Of a stretch of 47,573 nucleotides of DNA, positions 1-9,067 are shown in pieces. Each line of letters opens with the position of its first letter. The stretch's first letter is position 1. The position numbers and the translations under genes were made by a program. The stretch spans positions 1 to 47,573 of the forward strand of contig VGHX01000013.1 of assembly GCA_016868055.1 (NCBI GenBank). Reading direction: 5' to 3'. The notes under the pieces were generated by a model. It made no database searches. It was not told the DNA's origin and saw only the letters and a list, made by a program, of their open reading frames with translations. Source of the stretch: Betaproteobacteria bacterium. Its GTDB lineage: Bacteria; Pseudomonadota; Gammaproteobacteria; Burkholderiales; Burkholderiaceae_D.

Positions 1-406
1 AACCAGCCACACGCTTAGGTACAAAGGCAGGATTGAGTATGCGCCGTTGTCTTTTCCAATCCGCGCCATGTGCCGTGAGTACATTCATGCCTTGCGCGAT
101 TTTGAAAACAGCAACTTGTCGATTCTCTTTGGTAAATTCTTGCTCATCTTGCATGAGTACTGCTCGTATGAGTGCAGGATGAAACAAGAAATGTACGACA
201 CGTCCCAGCATATTGATACGAACAGCATCGCCATAAGTATGGATATGTGCCCATGTTGCAAGAGTGTTGTGTTCCAAATTTTGCAGCAGAGACCATCCTA
301 ATTGCGGCACGCGAGGATGTGCTGAAGAAAATTGATCGCACAATGCATCAACCTCCACATCGACAGAAGTAAGGGCTACCTGTTGTGAGTTTATGGTGTT
401 TTTCAT
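1..406 (-). CDS. Cytochrome P450, N-terminal part (runs off the left edge)
   Basis: The minus strand is open from an ATG at 406 to the window edge, giving 135 codons with no stop. Near the visible end is WKRQRRILNPAF, the C-helix WxxxR motif of cytochrome P450s, where Trp and Arg contact heme propionates. Before it, a stretch with VLMQDEQEFTKENR fits the B-helix region of the family. A TATAAT-like box lies upstream at 435-440. The heme-binding cysteine loop and I-helix lie outside the window, so substrate and intactness cannot be judged. P450s are monooxygenases that need a redox partner; none is visible nearby. Confidence 0.8.
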   Translation of the reverse strand, partial: MKNTINSQQVALTSVDVEVDALCDQFSSAHPRVPQLGWSLLQNLEHNTLATWAHIHTYGDAVRINMLGRVVHFLFHPALIRAVLMQDEQEFTKENRQVAVFKIAQGMNVLTAHGADWKRQRRILNPAFVPKRVAG

Positions 407-810
407 TGTTCTGCCGTCAGTTTAAGAGCATAAAATTATAGAGCGCTCGATCATAAATTATTGCACTGATACTTTACGTTTTGAAATTAATCAATCCTCT
501 AATCTATCCCTTGTTTTAATTTTACAAAATCGTTCGTGCAGATCTATGTGCAACTAGCCCGCGATGGTACCAAATCAAAAATCGGGGGGTGGGGGTACGG
601 TGGGGTCTATCTGGCAGAAATTTGATGGGGGTACCCGACAGCATTGACTGGAGACTACCAAACAAGAACCGAAAGACTTTAAATCATGATGTACACTTTT
701 GACGGCAGGAAGTTCTGTCCAATTGCTGTCCAAATTCAACCCAACAGGAATGACAAGCCAGATTCCTATGCACGTTCTAACTCATTGATTTTCCTCACGC
801 CGCACGTTGA
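407..810. other. Intergenic, AT-rich, no intact gene
   Basis: This stretch holds the presumed promoter side of the P450 gene (TATAAT-like box on the minus strand at 435-440). It then has a G-rich segment with the 8-mer GGGGGTAC at 591-598 and again at 627-634. No open frame with family resemblance was found on either strand. The G-rich repeats resemble the kind of sequence seen beside integrase genes, but that is a weak impression. Confidence 0.4.
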
Positions 811-921
811 TTTCTTTTGATCTACGATATGTGCAAAGCGATTGATCGCGGCATGGTGATGTCGGATATCCGCGTGATGGAAAAGCACGGCGGGAAGTCG
901 GGAAGTTGGAAGGTGGAATAG
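811..921 (+). pseudogene. moaC remnant (C-terminal tail only)
   Basis: The frame 811-921, after an in-frame TGA at 808-810, encodes 36 residues including [10 protein letters not shown] and [10 protein letters not shown] followed by TAG. This is the C-terminal end of MoaC, cyclic pyranopterin monophosphate synthase of molybdenum cofactor synthesis, where YDMCKA and the KxGGKSG motif are near-invariant. The preceding ~120 codons of the normal ~160-residue protein are missing, and there is no start codon or ribosome binding site for the full protein. It is a dead fragment left by a deletion or rearrangement. Confidence 0.8.
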
Positions 922-1257
922 TGGGTGCAGATTAGCTCATTAATGAGTTTAAGAAACGTCTATAACGATCCTTGTGATTTCCACAAACGTGGTCTGTTAC
1001 GCTGGGCTTTTTTCGTTTAACAACTATTTTTTCGAGCGAATACGATCACAGCACCGGCTGCCCCAGCTTCATTTTTATCGGGTGGCCCGCAGAATCCAAA
1101 TAATGCAATACGACTAACCTTACCAATTATTTCCAGCGCGGCACTGTTAGTCAACCGAATCGGCGTAACAAGCCTGGTTAGTAACGGTATCACCTATGAG
1201 CCGCGGACAGGTTAACTATAGCCGCTCTAACGCTTTTGCGATAAATATTCTTTCGTC
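922..1257. other. Intergenic, possible further gene debris
   Basis: No intact gene. One plus-strand frame is open from about 1018 to a TAA at 1213-1215 (about 65 codons) but has no credible start or ribosome binding site and no recognised domain. It may be the tail of another lost gene. A short C-A-C / G-T-G hairpin near 981-993 has no clear terminator T-tract directly behind it. Confidence 0.3.
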
Positions 1258-2313
1258 ATGACCTATTCCGTCACCACTCCATTTGATGAAATCAATAACG
1301 TTAGTGCGAGCCCAAGACCCATATCCAAATCTGCTGTATTCATAAATTCAGCATCTTCAGCAACGTATGTCGCGGGTAATGTTGCGGGTGAATCCGGGCG
1401 TTTATTTGATGTCGAGCTATGGGGAAGCTAAACATATTCAAATCCTAAACTGACGCTGAATGATGTATCTGGCTATTTCACACGCTTTAAGCTGAGTTTT
1501 CAAGGAACGTTGTTCTCCGATGAAATTTATTAAGATGGTTACGCGATATCGCAGTTTTTAAACCCTGAAAACCATGCTTATAACTTGACTCTTCTGGGTG
1601 GCAACGATCGTTTTGAGGGCAGCAACGTCGCGAACGGCGTTGATATGACAATAGGGCTTGGCGGTAATGATCTTTTTATCGGTAACAAAGGTGATGACTA
1701 CTTCGATGGCGTCACTGGAATCGACGTGATGAAATTCAATGGACCCAGGGCTCAGTATACGAACAACTTAAATACCGATATTGAGAGCAAGAGTATCAAA
1801 GGTAAGATCTTAAAGGGTGTGGCAGTGTCTGATACCGCCTCGGGAAGAGACGGGGTAGATTCAGCGATTGACGTAGAGCGGTTTTTGTTTAGTGACATAA
1901 CACTGGCCCTTGATACAGCCGGCAACGCAGGCAAAGCCTTTCGCGTCTATAAGGCAGCGTTTACGCGTAACCCAATGGCCGGCGACCAAGCTGGCTTGGG
2001 CTATTGGATCAACAGTATCGACAAAGGCATGGACATGGTCGAGATTGCTGCACGCTTTATCGATTCGCCAGAATTCCGGACGCTGTATGGCCAGAACCCC
2101 TCAAACGCGGAGTTTTTGACGAAGGTGTACACCAATGTCTTGGGTCGCACGCCGGATCAAGGCGGGTACAGTTGGTGGCTGAATCAACTGAATACCAACC
2201 CGGAAAAGACACGCCCCAAAGTACTGGCCGATTTCTCTGAATCACAAGAGAACAAAGATTCAGTCGCAACCTTGATTGGTAATGGCATTCAATATATTGA
2301 CTACGTTAGTTGA
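1258..2313 (+). pseudogene. DUF4214 / RTX-like surface protein, two in-frame stops
   Basis: One reading frame runs from ATG 1258 to TGA 2311-2313, broken by TAA at 1429-1431 and TAA at 1531-1533. Read through, it gives about 351 residues. The N-terminal part lacks a recognised fold. The middle has RTX-like glycine/aspartate repeats (LGGNDRF, LGGNDLF). The C-terminal ~130 residues hold two DUF4214-type repeats (VYKAAFTRNP..., VYTNVLGRTPDQGG). DUF4214 occurs in secreted, calcium-binding S-layer or adhesin-like proteins exported by type I systems. A TTG at 1585 could start a truncated product but has no ribosome binding site. Frame integrity on both sides of the stops points to recent nonsense mutations rather than frameshift. 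Confidence 0.75.
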
Positions 2314-2416
2314 GTACCTGGGCAGCGCCTTCCCGCCAGAGCAAACACTGCGGGGATCTGATAATCATCCTGGCCTAGGTACTTAACATTCCGTAGCGAT
2401 TGATTCTGCTTGATAC

Positions 2417-3238
2417 TCAACGACTGGCGTTATTCCAAACTAAAACACGCTGTTGGTCACATTTCACGCTACGGTGAAAATTGCTGGAGAAATTCTTTAT
2501 TAATCTGAATAGCATGCGCAGTGGCACGCCATGTTGATAAGGGAACGGCTTCTCCATCAGGATAAAGGGCCAGTCGTCGTCATCCTCAACGGCGCGAACC
2601 GGGTGCAATGGATAACGCTGCGTCGAGAGTTGCACAATCTGTTCGATATCATCCAACGATGAGTTATCAACCGATACCGCCTTTCCAATCAAGACGATTG
2701 ACTTATCCTTATTACGAATCTTGACCGTGACCGGTATTTCTAAACCCGCATCAATCAACACCTCGTTTTTGCCAACAGTTTTAGCTTCAAATTTGAATCG
2801 CTTGAATACCTGAAGCAATCCTTCCGGCGTGACATCCTCCATCTTTAGAGTCATCATCATGGTGTCGCTGAATTGAGCACGCGACTCTTCCACGATTTCT
2901 AAAATTTCATAAGAAAGTCGCGCTAAATCATCTTCGTGAATTTCTTGCGCCTGCAATGTTTGCAGCAGGACCTTGTGAACTTCTTCGAACACGAATGAGC
3001 TCACCTGAATCGTTGGCATCGAGCTTTTTTGCGCGTTGAGCGGCTCCCGGTAATAGCTGTCCGGATGCGGCATGACAAAATGACTGAAGCGGTGCACGTC
3101 TTGCGTCAGCGCCTCAAGCGACACGCTGATGAAATAGTGGGCGATCGCTGGATTCGATTTGACCTGCTCAAATAGCGACTGAACGATGAGGTTCAGCTTA
3201 AGCGGCGGGTTCTTGTATTTTTCTAGTTGCTGGAACAT
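2417..3238 (-). CDS. Unknown protein; possible truncated-globin-like plus YbjN-like halves
   Basis: A 273-residue cytoplasmic protein with no signal peptide or membrane segment. ATG 3238 is chosen because a strong Shine-Dalgarno (GAGGGGG, about 3244-3250) sits six bases upstream; the in-frame GTG at 3244 overlaps it. Residues about 10-125 follow the helical pattern of group I truncated hemoglobins (FEQVKSNPAIAHYF, then PxxYYREPL), but the proximal histidine expected around residues 70-77 is not present (sequence QKSSMPTIQ). Residues about 137-255 (LLQVFKRFKF..., then an acidic run DDDDWP and a hydrophobic helix) resemble YbjN-type sensory regulators with a chaperone-like fold. Both assignments are by eye and tentative. 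It stands alone between a dead gene and a divergent small membrane protein. Confidence 0.6.
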   Translation of the reverse strand: MFQQLEKYKNPPLKLNLIVQSLFEQVKSNPAIAHYFISVSLEALTQDVHRFSHFVMPHPDSYYREPLNAQKSSMPTIQVSSFVFEEVHKVLLQTLQAQEIHEDDLARLSYEILEIVEESRAQFSDTMMMTLKMEDVTPEGLLQVFKRFKFEAKTVGKNEVLIDAGLEIPVTVKIRNKDKSIVLIGKAVSVDNSSLDDIEQIVQLSTQRYPLHPVRAVEDDDDWPFILMEKPFPYQHGVPLRMLFRLIKNFSSNFHRSVKCDQQRVLVWNNASR

Positions 3239-3382
3239 GCACACCCCCTCGACAAGCCGTATTTTCTTACCTTTATAGTATTTTTTGACTCAAGAATCGC
3301 CGTCCGCCGCCGATATTACTGCCAATGAAGACAGGCCCGGCGGCTCATTATGGCCGCCATATTCGCCGAGGATAGCGCCATC

Positions 3383-3664
3383 ATGAGCCGAACCACCCAT
3401 TCGTATTCGACCGTCAGCAATGACGCCGTGAGTGAGCCAGTTGCTCATGATTTGATCGGTTCGGGCGTCTGGATTGTTGCATTAGTCATCGCGACGCTGC
3501 TGGTTTATATGGAATTCAAAAAAAGCGCTGCTCGCGGAAAGATCGCGCTGGCGCTGCTGATGTTCACTGGGTTCATGATTATTTTATTGCCGCCATTCGG
3601 ATCACTGATCCTGCTGCTCACCATGTTTGCGATTATCGTCACCAGCCTCGAGCGTATGCATTAA
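3383..3664 (+). CDS. Small inner-membrane protein, unknown function
   Basis: A 93-residue protein starting at ATG 3383 (GAGGA at 3368-3372 upstream); an in-frame ATG at 3350 would add 11 residues but has no ribosome binding site. It has a polar N-terminus of about 28 residues, then one hydrophobic helix (GVWIVALVIATLLVYMEF), a short basic loop (KKSAARGK), then a long hydrophobic stretch with a central PP that can form one or two further helices. No family is recognised. It is transcribed away from the 2417-3238 gene. Confidence 0.55.
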   Translation: MSRTTHSYSTVSNDAVSEPVAHDLIGSGVWIVALVIATLLVYMEFKKSAARGKIALALLMFTGFMIILLPPFGSLILLLTMFAIIVTSLERMH

Positions 3665-3678
3665 CAGTGTTATCGGCT

Positions 3679-4089
3679 TTATCGCATAATGCGGCGGCAA
3701 GCGTAGTCGATTAAGCTATCAGTAATGTCGCCGGGCTGCGTAGACACCCACTGCGGGTTAGCAACCGCGTTTGAGCCGAGTGAGGCACCGCCCTCATTAA
3801 CATCAGCATACCGAGTGATCCACATCGTGCGCGCGCGTCGAAACCGGCAATCAAATTCTACTTGGCTACGGATTGATTGCGCGCCCTCGGGATCAACTTG
3901 AGTCAGATTTTGTGACTGCCAGACATACACCAGATAGCCCTTGCGCGTCATACCTGCGGTATCGAAAAAATAGGCGTTACCCTGCGCATCTGTGGTGACT
4001 AGCTCAAGCTCGCCCGCTTGCGCCATTAGCGGGCCGCCGACCACTACGAGTAGGGACCAGAGCTGACAACGCAGTAGCCGTGCTTTCAT
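3679..4089 (-). CDS. Surface-adhesin protein E-like exported protein
   Basis: A 136-residue protein with a signal peptide (basic start, hydrophobic LLVVVGGPLMAQA, cleavage after AQA). The mature part matches the pattern of the surface-adhesin protein E family: a Tyr/Phe-Phe-Asp segment near residue 40, a Tyr-Leu-Val-Tyr-Val-Trp strand, FDCRFRRAR, WVSTQPGD and a closing Cys-Arg. Two cysteines (in FDC and YAC) could form the family's disulfide. In Haemophilus, protein E binds host matrix proteins, but most homologues in environmental proteobacteria have no tested role, so only location and fold are inferred. The gene ends close to the 3' end of the convergent membrane protein gene and lies 15 bp downstream of the 4105-4701 gene. 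Confidence 0.7.
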   Translation of the reverse strand: MKARLLRCQLWSLLVVVGGPLMAQAGELELVTTDAQGNAYFFDTAGMTRKGYLVYVWQSQNLTQVDPEGAQSIRSQVEFDCRFRRARTMWITRYADVNEGGASLGSNAVANPQWVSTQPGDITDSLIDYACRRIMR

Positions 4090-4104
4090 AGCGGTGCGAT
4101 CAAA

Positions 4105-4701
4105 TCATTTCAGCGGTAACGACAGCTGCAGCATCAAGCCTGCGAATCCAAGCATATTGGCTTGCACTTCAAATCCATCGCCCAAATCCCAGCCAAGCGC
4201 AGGTACCACACCCGGCGAAAATCCGTTCGTATTGAACGGGACCTTGTTTTGGTATTTACCGGTGTAGCCATACAGCAGACCCGTAGTCAGCTTAGCATAT
4301 AGCTGCGGATTCCCACCTAAATTCCGATAAACCATACCCCACGGATAATAATAAAGTGATGGCTGCCCGAATGAATTGGTAAAAAATGCAGCGCCAGCGA
4401 CCAGGCCGTTTTCGCGCTCGCGCTCCAGACCAACCAGCCAGACATGCTCATGCTCAGGGCTAGGGCTGAAATGCCGCGTATACGGCGAAAAAATTAGCGC
4501 GCGCCGGTCACCGGGTTCAGGCCGAAGTGAAAAACCGTCGGTCCAGGCATCAGCGGCCGAGCAAGTAGTTGCGCACAGCGTGGTGGACAGCAGAGCGTTG
4601 CGCACCAAATTAAGCAATAAGCCGTAGTTCACCATAACGAGGGATAGCCGGAGGTTGATGCAGTTAAAGGGGGTAATGGATTTTGCGCCGGACATTATCA
4701 T
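4105..4701 (-). CDS. Predicted outer-membrane beta-barrel protein
   Basis: A 198-residue protein with a hydrophobic export signal around residues 25-48 (ending TCSA) and a mature part of alternating aromatic and polar strands (YSPYTRHFSP-like opening, EHVWLVGLE, GAAFFTNSFGQPSLYYYPWG, LYAKLTTGLLYGYTGKY) ending in a hydrophobic LMLQLSLPLK. The layout suits a small outer-membrane barrel related to proteins of betaproteobacteria loosely likened to PagP. PagP catalytic residues cannot be confirmed here. The start is uncertain: ATGs at 4701, 4695 and 4635 are in frame and none has a good ribosome binding site; 4635 gives the more normal signal peptide. Probably cotranscribed with the adhesin-E-like gene. 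Confidence 0.65.
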   Translation of the reverse strand: MIMSGAKSITPFNCINLRLSLVMVNYGLLLNLVRNALLSTTLCATTCSAADAWTDGFSLRPEPGDRRALIFSPYTRHFSPSPEHEHVWLVGLERERENGLVAGAAFFTNSFGQPSLYYYPWGMVYRNLGGNPQLYAKLTTGLLYGYTGKYQNKVPFNTNGFSPGVVPALGWDLGDGFEVQANMLGFAGLMLQLSLPLK

Positions 4702-4814
4702 TTAAGCCAGCAGGCTTCAACTAAAATACCATTGTTTGGACGTGACCCGCGTCCTTGGGCCTTATCTTTTTAACATACCGCCTTGTTGTGTCACCGACCC
4801 CAACTGAAGCATTA

Positions 4815-6410
4815 ATGAAAAAGAGCTTTTTGCTGCTGCTGCTGATCAGCACGGTGGTCAAGCTCTGGTTTGCGGCGTTTTTCCCGTTTACCGGTGATGA
4901 AGCCTATTTTTATCAGTGGGGCGCGCACCCCGACTGGGGTGGTTTTTACGACCACCCGCCGATGGTCGGTTGGTGGCTATGGGCTCTACAGCAAATATCC
5001 TCGCACACGCTAGTGCTGCGTTTACCCGCGGTATTACTGTGGATTGCCGTTGTGTTTGGCATGATGAGTCTATACGGTCATCTGCTCCCGCACCAAACAG
5101 AGCGGCGTTGGCTGCTCGGTAGCTTGTTTCTGTCACTACCATTTACTTGGGCATTTAATCTCATTACTACGGATACGCCGCTGGTCTTGTTTTTGTTTTT
5201 TTCAGGCTACGCTTTTGTCCGGGCTGAATTAGAGAATCGATGGCATTGGTATTCTGCCAGCGGTGTATTGCTAGGACTCGCATTACTGTCGAAATACTTC
5301 GCTGGCTTGTTGGCCATTACTTACGCGATCTATCTATTACCCAGGCGGGGGGGTATTGCGCGGCTATTCCTGGTGGCGGTCTGCGCGCTTCCATTCATGT
5401 TGCTAAATATGATGTGGAATGCGACGCACTGCTGGAACAATATTTTGTTCAATCTGATTAATCGTAATCAAGGCGCACATTTTTCGACAGCACAGGTTTT
5501 ATTGTATGTCGTGATGCTGCTGTACCTGATGACACCTTGGGTATTCGTTGCGCTGTGGCGCCGCTTCAAGCAGGGTGGCAAGTCTAGTCATGATGATATT
5601 GTTGCTACGCCCATCGAAAAGCAGAACAGCTCTGATGCGGAGGGCTTTCACGTCGCCGTCAAAACCAATGGGATAAGTCAATCTTCAGTAGGCGCACACG
5701 GTAGTGATATTGTGATCGCCGCACTCTTTGTCGTTCCCTTTGGACTTTTCCTGCTGCTCTCGTTTTACAAGCAGATCGGGTTGCACTGGCTGCTGGCTTT
5801 TATATCGTTTGTATTTTTGTTTGCAGCAGTGCGACTACCCAATAGTGTTCTTTATCAGTTGAGACGATGGAACCTGTGGTTCGGACTACCCCATCTGCTT
5901 CTTTTGCTCGCGCTGATGTATCTACCCATAGACGTATTCAAACCCTACCGCATCCAGCCGGATATCGTTCTGCATCGCGATGGTAGAGACGTTGTATACG
6001 CCCTGAAACAAGATATGGCGGACGATGCTGTATTGATGACACGATCATATAGCCAATCATCATTACTGGCATATCACGCACAAGCATACATACCGGTATT
6101 CGGATTCGGCAGCTTTCATGCGCGGTTTGATGACGCAATTACTGACTTTCGTCAGCTGGATGGCAAAAACATACGAATCGCCAGCACCAGTGAGATCGAA
6201 GTAGATAGCTTGCGGGCGTATTTTAGTCACGTAAGTGTTCAGGACCGCATGATCAACGGCGCACGGTTTTGGATCGCAGATGGAGAGGGCTTCCGGTTTG
6301 AGCCCTATCGAGCCCAAGTGCTGAGTGCAGTCGCTGAGCGTTATTACAAGGCGCCCTCTTGGCTACCCGTCTATGGCTGCCGCTTTCTTGAAACGTACGG
6401 ATTTATTTAA
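4815..6410 (+). CDS. GT39/ArnT-like integral-membrane glycosyltransferase (GT-C)
   Basis: A 531-residue polytopic membrane protein. ATG 4815 is chosen over an upstream in-frame TTG because the hydrophobic first helix (MKKSFLLLLLISTVVK) begins there. Directly after helix 1 comes FTGDEAYFYQWG, with the Asp-Glu pair that in ArnT, Pmt and Emb-type GT-C enzymes sits in the first periplasmic loop and serves catalysis, followed by the YDHPPM motif of GT39. About 11-12 hydrophobic helices follow; the C-terminal ~130 residues are soluble and periplasmic. Such enzymes take a sugar from a polyprenyl-phosphate donor on the periplasmic side. It converges on, and overlaps by 8 bp, the gtrA-like gene that ends a polyprenyl-phosphoryl-pentose operon, which makes that lipid its likely donor. 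The acceptor is unknown. Confidence 0.85.
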   Translation: MKKSFLLLLLISTVVKLWFAAFFPFTGDEAYFYQWGAHPDWGGFYDHPPMVGWWLWALQQISSHTLVLRLPAVLLWIAVVFGMMSLYGHLLPHQTERRWLLGSLFLSLPFTWAFNLITTDTPLVLFLFFSGYAFVRAELENRWHWYSASGVLLGLALLSKYFAGLLAITYAIYLLPRRGGIARLFLVAVCALPFMLLNMMWNATHCWNNILFNLINRNQGAHFSTAQVLLYVVMLLYLMTPWVFVALWRRFKQGGKSSHDDIVATPIEKQNSSDAEGFHVAVKTNGISQSSVGAHGSDIVIAALFVVPFGLFLLLSFYKQIGLHWLLAFISFVFLFAAVRLPNSVLYQLRRWNLWFGLPHLLLLLALMYLPIDVFKPYRIQPDIVLHRDGRDVVYALKQDMADDAVLMTRSYSQSSLLAYHAQAYIPVFGFGSFHARFDDAITDFRQLDGKNIRIASTSEIEVDSLRAYFSHVSVQDRMINGARFWIADGEGFRFEPYRAQVLSAVAERYYKAPSWLPVYGCRFLETYGFI

Positions 6411-6801
6411 AAGAAAAACGTTTATGCCCGAGGTAACTGGTGAACACCGGGACAACAATACCAACAGCATGAGCGATTTCCGGCACCCAGCGCGTGACAC
6501 CTGCCATTGGCAGCAAATAATAGAGCGCCATACTAATGACCCAAGTCTGTAGTACGGCAACGCCGTTGACCATCACAAAAAACAGCGCGCTGCGTTGAAC
6601 CGATTGGCTACCCTGCGTGAACACAAAGCGACGCGCAAGAATAAAGGCCGTCACCATCCCGGTAAGATAAGCCAGCACCACCGCGCTGGAAAAATCTAAC
6701 CAGCGGTTATATACAATACGCGATCCGAAGTTAACTGCAGCGGCTACCCCACCGGTGAGCAAGAAAGTGAGAAACTCACGACTCACAAAGCTGCGCATCA
6801 T
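6403..6801 (-). CDS. GtrA family membrane protein (polyprenyl-P-sugar flippase-like)
   Basis: A 132-residue protein with four hydrophobic helices, starting FLLTGGVAAAVNFGSR and ending with the family's basic tail SYLGHKRFSFK. GtrA proteins move or hand over polyprenyl-phosphate-linked sugars across the inner membrane; one, Rv3789 of Mycobacterium tuberculosis, lies beside dprE1/dprE2 and works in arabinan assembly. Its ATG overlaps the stop of the preceding FAD-oxidoreductase gene (TAATG), so translation is coupled. It is the last gene of the operon that starts at 12520. Confidence 0.88.
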   Translation of the reverse strand: MMRSFVSREFLTFLLTGGVAAAVNFGSRIVYNRWLDFSSAVVLAYLTGMVTAFILARRFVFTQGSQSVQRSALFFVMVNGVAVLQTWVISMALYYLLPMAGVTRWVPEIAHAVGIVVPVFTSYLGHKRFSFK

Positions 6802-8114
6802 TAAAGCTGACCTCGCGCAGCGTCACGTGCCATTTGGCGACCAAAACCGATACTTTCTGAGATACCACGATCTTCCGGATAGTAGTAAGACGTATCGGCT
6901 ACCCACAGTCCACGTACCGGCAACGCCACCGGCGGTAAGCGATTAAGATAACCCGGCTCACAGATCGGCTGCGCGTGGCGGTAGCGACTGGCGCGAATAT
7001 CAATAAAGTCATCATCCTGCAACGCAGGATTAATAGTTTGCAGATAGCGCTTCACCTTGCCGATAAATACCTCATCCGGTTCGGCATAGTTCGGATGCTC
7101 GCCGGGCATATAAAACGGCACATAAACAATCGCATGATCGAGCGGACGCAAGTTCGAGTACTCGACTAATCCCGGAATATCCATCTCGGGATCATTCACG
7201 TTCAGCCAGAAATTTTCAGTCAGGCGCTGGCGTAGCTTGGCGATAATGCACACCACGGCGATATTTTTTAAGGCAGTGAATTTCTGCGCTACTTCTGGCG
7301 GCAAGTCGGGAATAAGGCGCGTCACGAACGGCAGCGGTACCGTGCTGATCACCTTGTCAAAGTCTTCGACGCCTGATGATGCTTCAACACCTGTAACACG
7401 CCCTTGTGTGATGTTGACACGGCGCGCTGGTGAGCTCAGCCTGATCTCACCACCGTGCTGCTCGATATCGATTTTGATCGCATTCAGCAAAGTGCTGGAC
7501 CCGCCTTCCAGATAGCCCAGCTTCTCACGAAACAAGTTGTAGCGAGAGCGTCCGATTCGCCGAATGCGGCTCCAGATCCAAGCTGCTGACAGGTTGTTGG
7601 CGTAGTCGTAGAACTTGTAATCAAACAGTCGTCGCCACAATACTTCCCATGCTTCATTTCCCACCCAGCGCTTGATCCAGCGACTCGCTTCGACATGATC
7701 TAATAGTCGCCAGTCATCACGCTTGGTGCATAAAAAAGCATGCAAGCCATAACGAAATTTCGCTATCAAAGACAAGCCCTGAAATCCCAGCAAGGCGAAC
7801 GGATTCCCCCAAGGCTGCAAGCGGCGCTGATACCAGTAACCCATTTTCGTCTCGACCCAACGCATCTTATGGGCGATACCAATCTCATCAAGTATTTGCA
7901 AAAAGGCGTGATCGGAAGTGCAATGGAAATGATAATAGCGCTCGATCTGAAGTCCGTTGAAATCGAAGCAGGCGGTCATGCCACCGACCCGGTCATCGGC
8001 CTCAAATACGACCGGGTGATGACCATCACGCGCTAATTGATACGCAACAGCCAGCCCCATCGGGCCGGCACCCAGCACGGCGATTCGCTGCCTACTCGGT
8101 TTGTCAGACGTCAT
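6801..8114 (-). CDS. FAD-dependent amine-oxidase/protoporphyrinogen-oxidase-like protein
   Basis: A 437-residue flavoprotein. Residues 11-40 carry the dinucleotide-binding motif [13 protein letters not shown] with the distal acidic FEADDRVGG; the C-terminus has the second FAD motif, [16 protein letters not shown] followed by a helix. This is the architecture of the flavin amine oxidase, protoporphyrinogen oxidase and UDP-galactopyranose mutase superfamily. No signal peptide, so cytoplasmic. It overlaps gtrA by one base and follows the epimerase-like gene by 2 bp. Homologues recur in bacterial sugar-lipid clusters without a defined reaction; here it could alter the lipid-linked sugar or its nucleotide precursor. 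Heme synthesis is unlikely given the context. Confidence 0.8.
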   Translation of the reverse strand: MTSDKPSRQRIAVLGAGPMGLAVAYQLARDGHHPVVFEADDRVGGMTACFDFNGLQIERYYHFHCTSDHAFLQILDEIGIAHKMRWVETKMGYWYQRRLQPWGNPFALLGFQGLSLIAKFRYGLHAFLCTKRDDWRLLDHVEASRWIKRWVGNEAWEVLWRRLFDYKFYDYANNLSAAWIWSRIRRIGRSRYNLFREKLGYLEGGSSTLLNAIKIDIEQHGGEIRLSSPARRVNITQGRVTGVEASSGVEDFDKVISTVPLPFVTRLIPDLPPEVAQKFTALKNIAVVCIIAKLRQRLTENFWLNVNDPEMDIPGLVEYSNLRPLDHAIVYVPFYMPGEHPNYAEPDEVFIGKVKRYLQTINPALQDDDFIDIRASRYRHAQPICEPGYLNRLPPVALPVRGLWVADTSYYYPEDRGISESIGFGRQMARDAARGQL

Positions 8115-8116
8115 GC

Positions 8117-9067
8117 TTAAAACTCCAGTACCACGGCGCTGTAACGCGGATCACAAAACGTCTCATGGATCGCATCGGCAAATCGGGTCGATGGCACGCC
8201 AAAGATAGATGGCCAATCGATCACCTCGAACTCATCTTTAGCGACCAGTGCAACCAGCTGCTGCGTTGTAAACGGCGGATTGCGATCGAACTGTCCCCAA
8301 ACCCATAGCAAGGCATAAAACAGGCTATAGGGTATTTTCAGGATCAGCGCGCCAGCACGGGTTGCGCGCTTGATCTCGCGAATGATATCGATATAGTCAA
8401 TGCCTTCATGACCCGAGATATTGAATACACCCTCGGTGATGCGCTGCTCGATGCAGCTGATAATGATCTGGCAAAAATCACCAACATACAAAGGTTGTCG
8501 AAGGAAGCGCCCATCACCGGGCACTGGAAACACGGGTACTTTTTTCATGAAACGCGACAACCAGCCCAAGTGTTTGCGATCAAACCAGCCAAACATCAAG
8601 GTAGGACGCAGAATCGGACAGCAGATTCCACTCTCCAGCACCATCTGCTCCTGCGCTTTTTTGGTATTGGTGTAAAAGTCGTCAGCGACAGAGGTCACAA
8701 CCGATGAGCTGATATGCACTAGCTGAAGGTCCTTGCCGCCCTTGATCACATCAAGCAAGTTGCGCGTGGCAATCAGATTATTACACTCAAAATCGACATA
8801 ATCATTACCGCCAATTTGCGCCTGCAGCATCACTACCGTAGCCGCTTGACTGAAATGTCGCTCCCAGTCGCCACGCTCTGCCAGATCGGCGTACTCGGTG
8901 GTCATCTCGGGGTGCAGGGATCGCAGCACCGCCAGATTGGCGCGATGCTTATCCAGCACCACGATGTCGCGGTAACCGCGTGCCTTCAGCCTGACGATCA
9001 AATTCTGGCCGACCAGCCCGGCGCCACCGGGCAGAATAATTTTCTGCAAGTGGTTTGCGTTAGTCAT
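8117..9067 (-). CDS. NAD-dependent epimerase/dehydratase (extended SDR)
   Basis: A 316-residue extended short-chain dehydrogenase/reductase. The Rossmann motif [10 protein letters not shown] is at residues 14-23, the acidic NAD-specificity residue in VVLDKH, and the catalytic Ser-Tyr-Lys triad reads SSS ... YTNTK around residues 130-145. The C-terminal half is the variable substrate domain of nucleotide-sugar epimerases, and [10 protein letters not shown] is typical of them. The ATG follows directly on the TGA of the upstream SDR gene. The substrate is not evident; a nucleotide- or lipid-linked sugar is likely from the operon. Confidence 0.82.
   Translation of the reverse strand: MTNANHLQKIILPGGAGLVGQNLIVRLKARGYRDIVVLDKHRANLAVLRSLHPEMTTEYADLAERGDWERHFSQAATVVMLQAQIGGNDYVDFECNNLIATRNLLDVIKGGKDLQLVHISSSVVTSVADDFYTNTKKAQEQMVLESGICCPILRPTLMFGWFDRKHLGWLSRFMKKVPVFPVPGDGRFLRQPLYVGDFCQIIISCIEQRITEGVFNISGHEGIDYIDIIREIKRATRAGALILKIPYSLFYALLWVWGQFDRNPPFTTQQLVALVAKDEFEVIDWPSIFGVPSTRFADAIHETFCDPRYSAVVLEF

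Noticed and set aside
1429-1533. Stop-codon recoding in the DUF4214 gene
   Set aside because: All other genes here end at TAA, TAG or TGA in the normal way, and no recoding structure is seen; decay is simpler.
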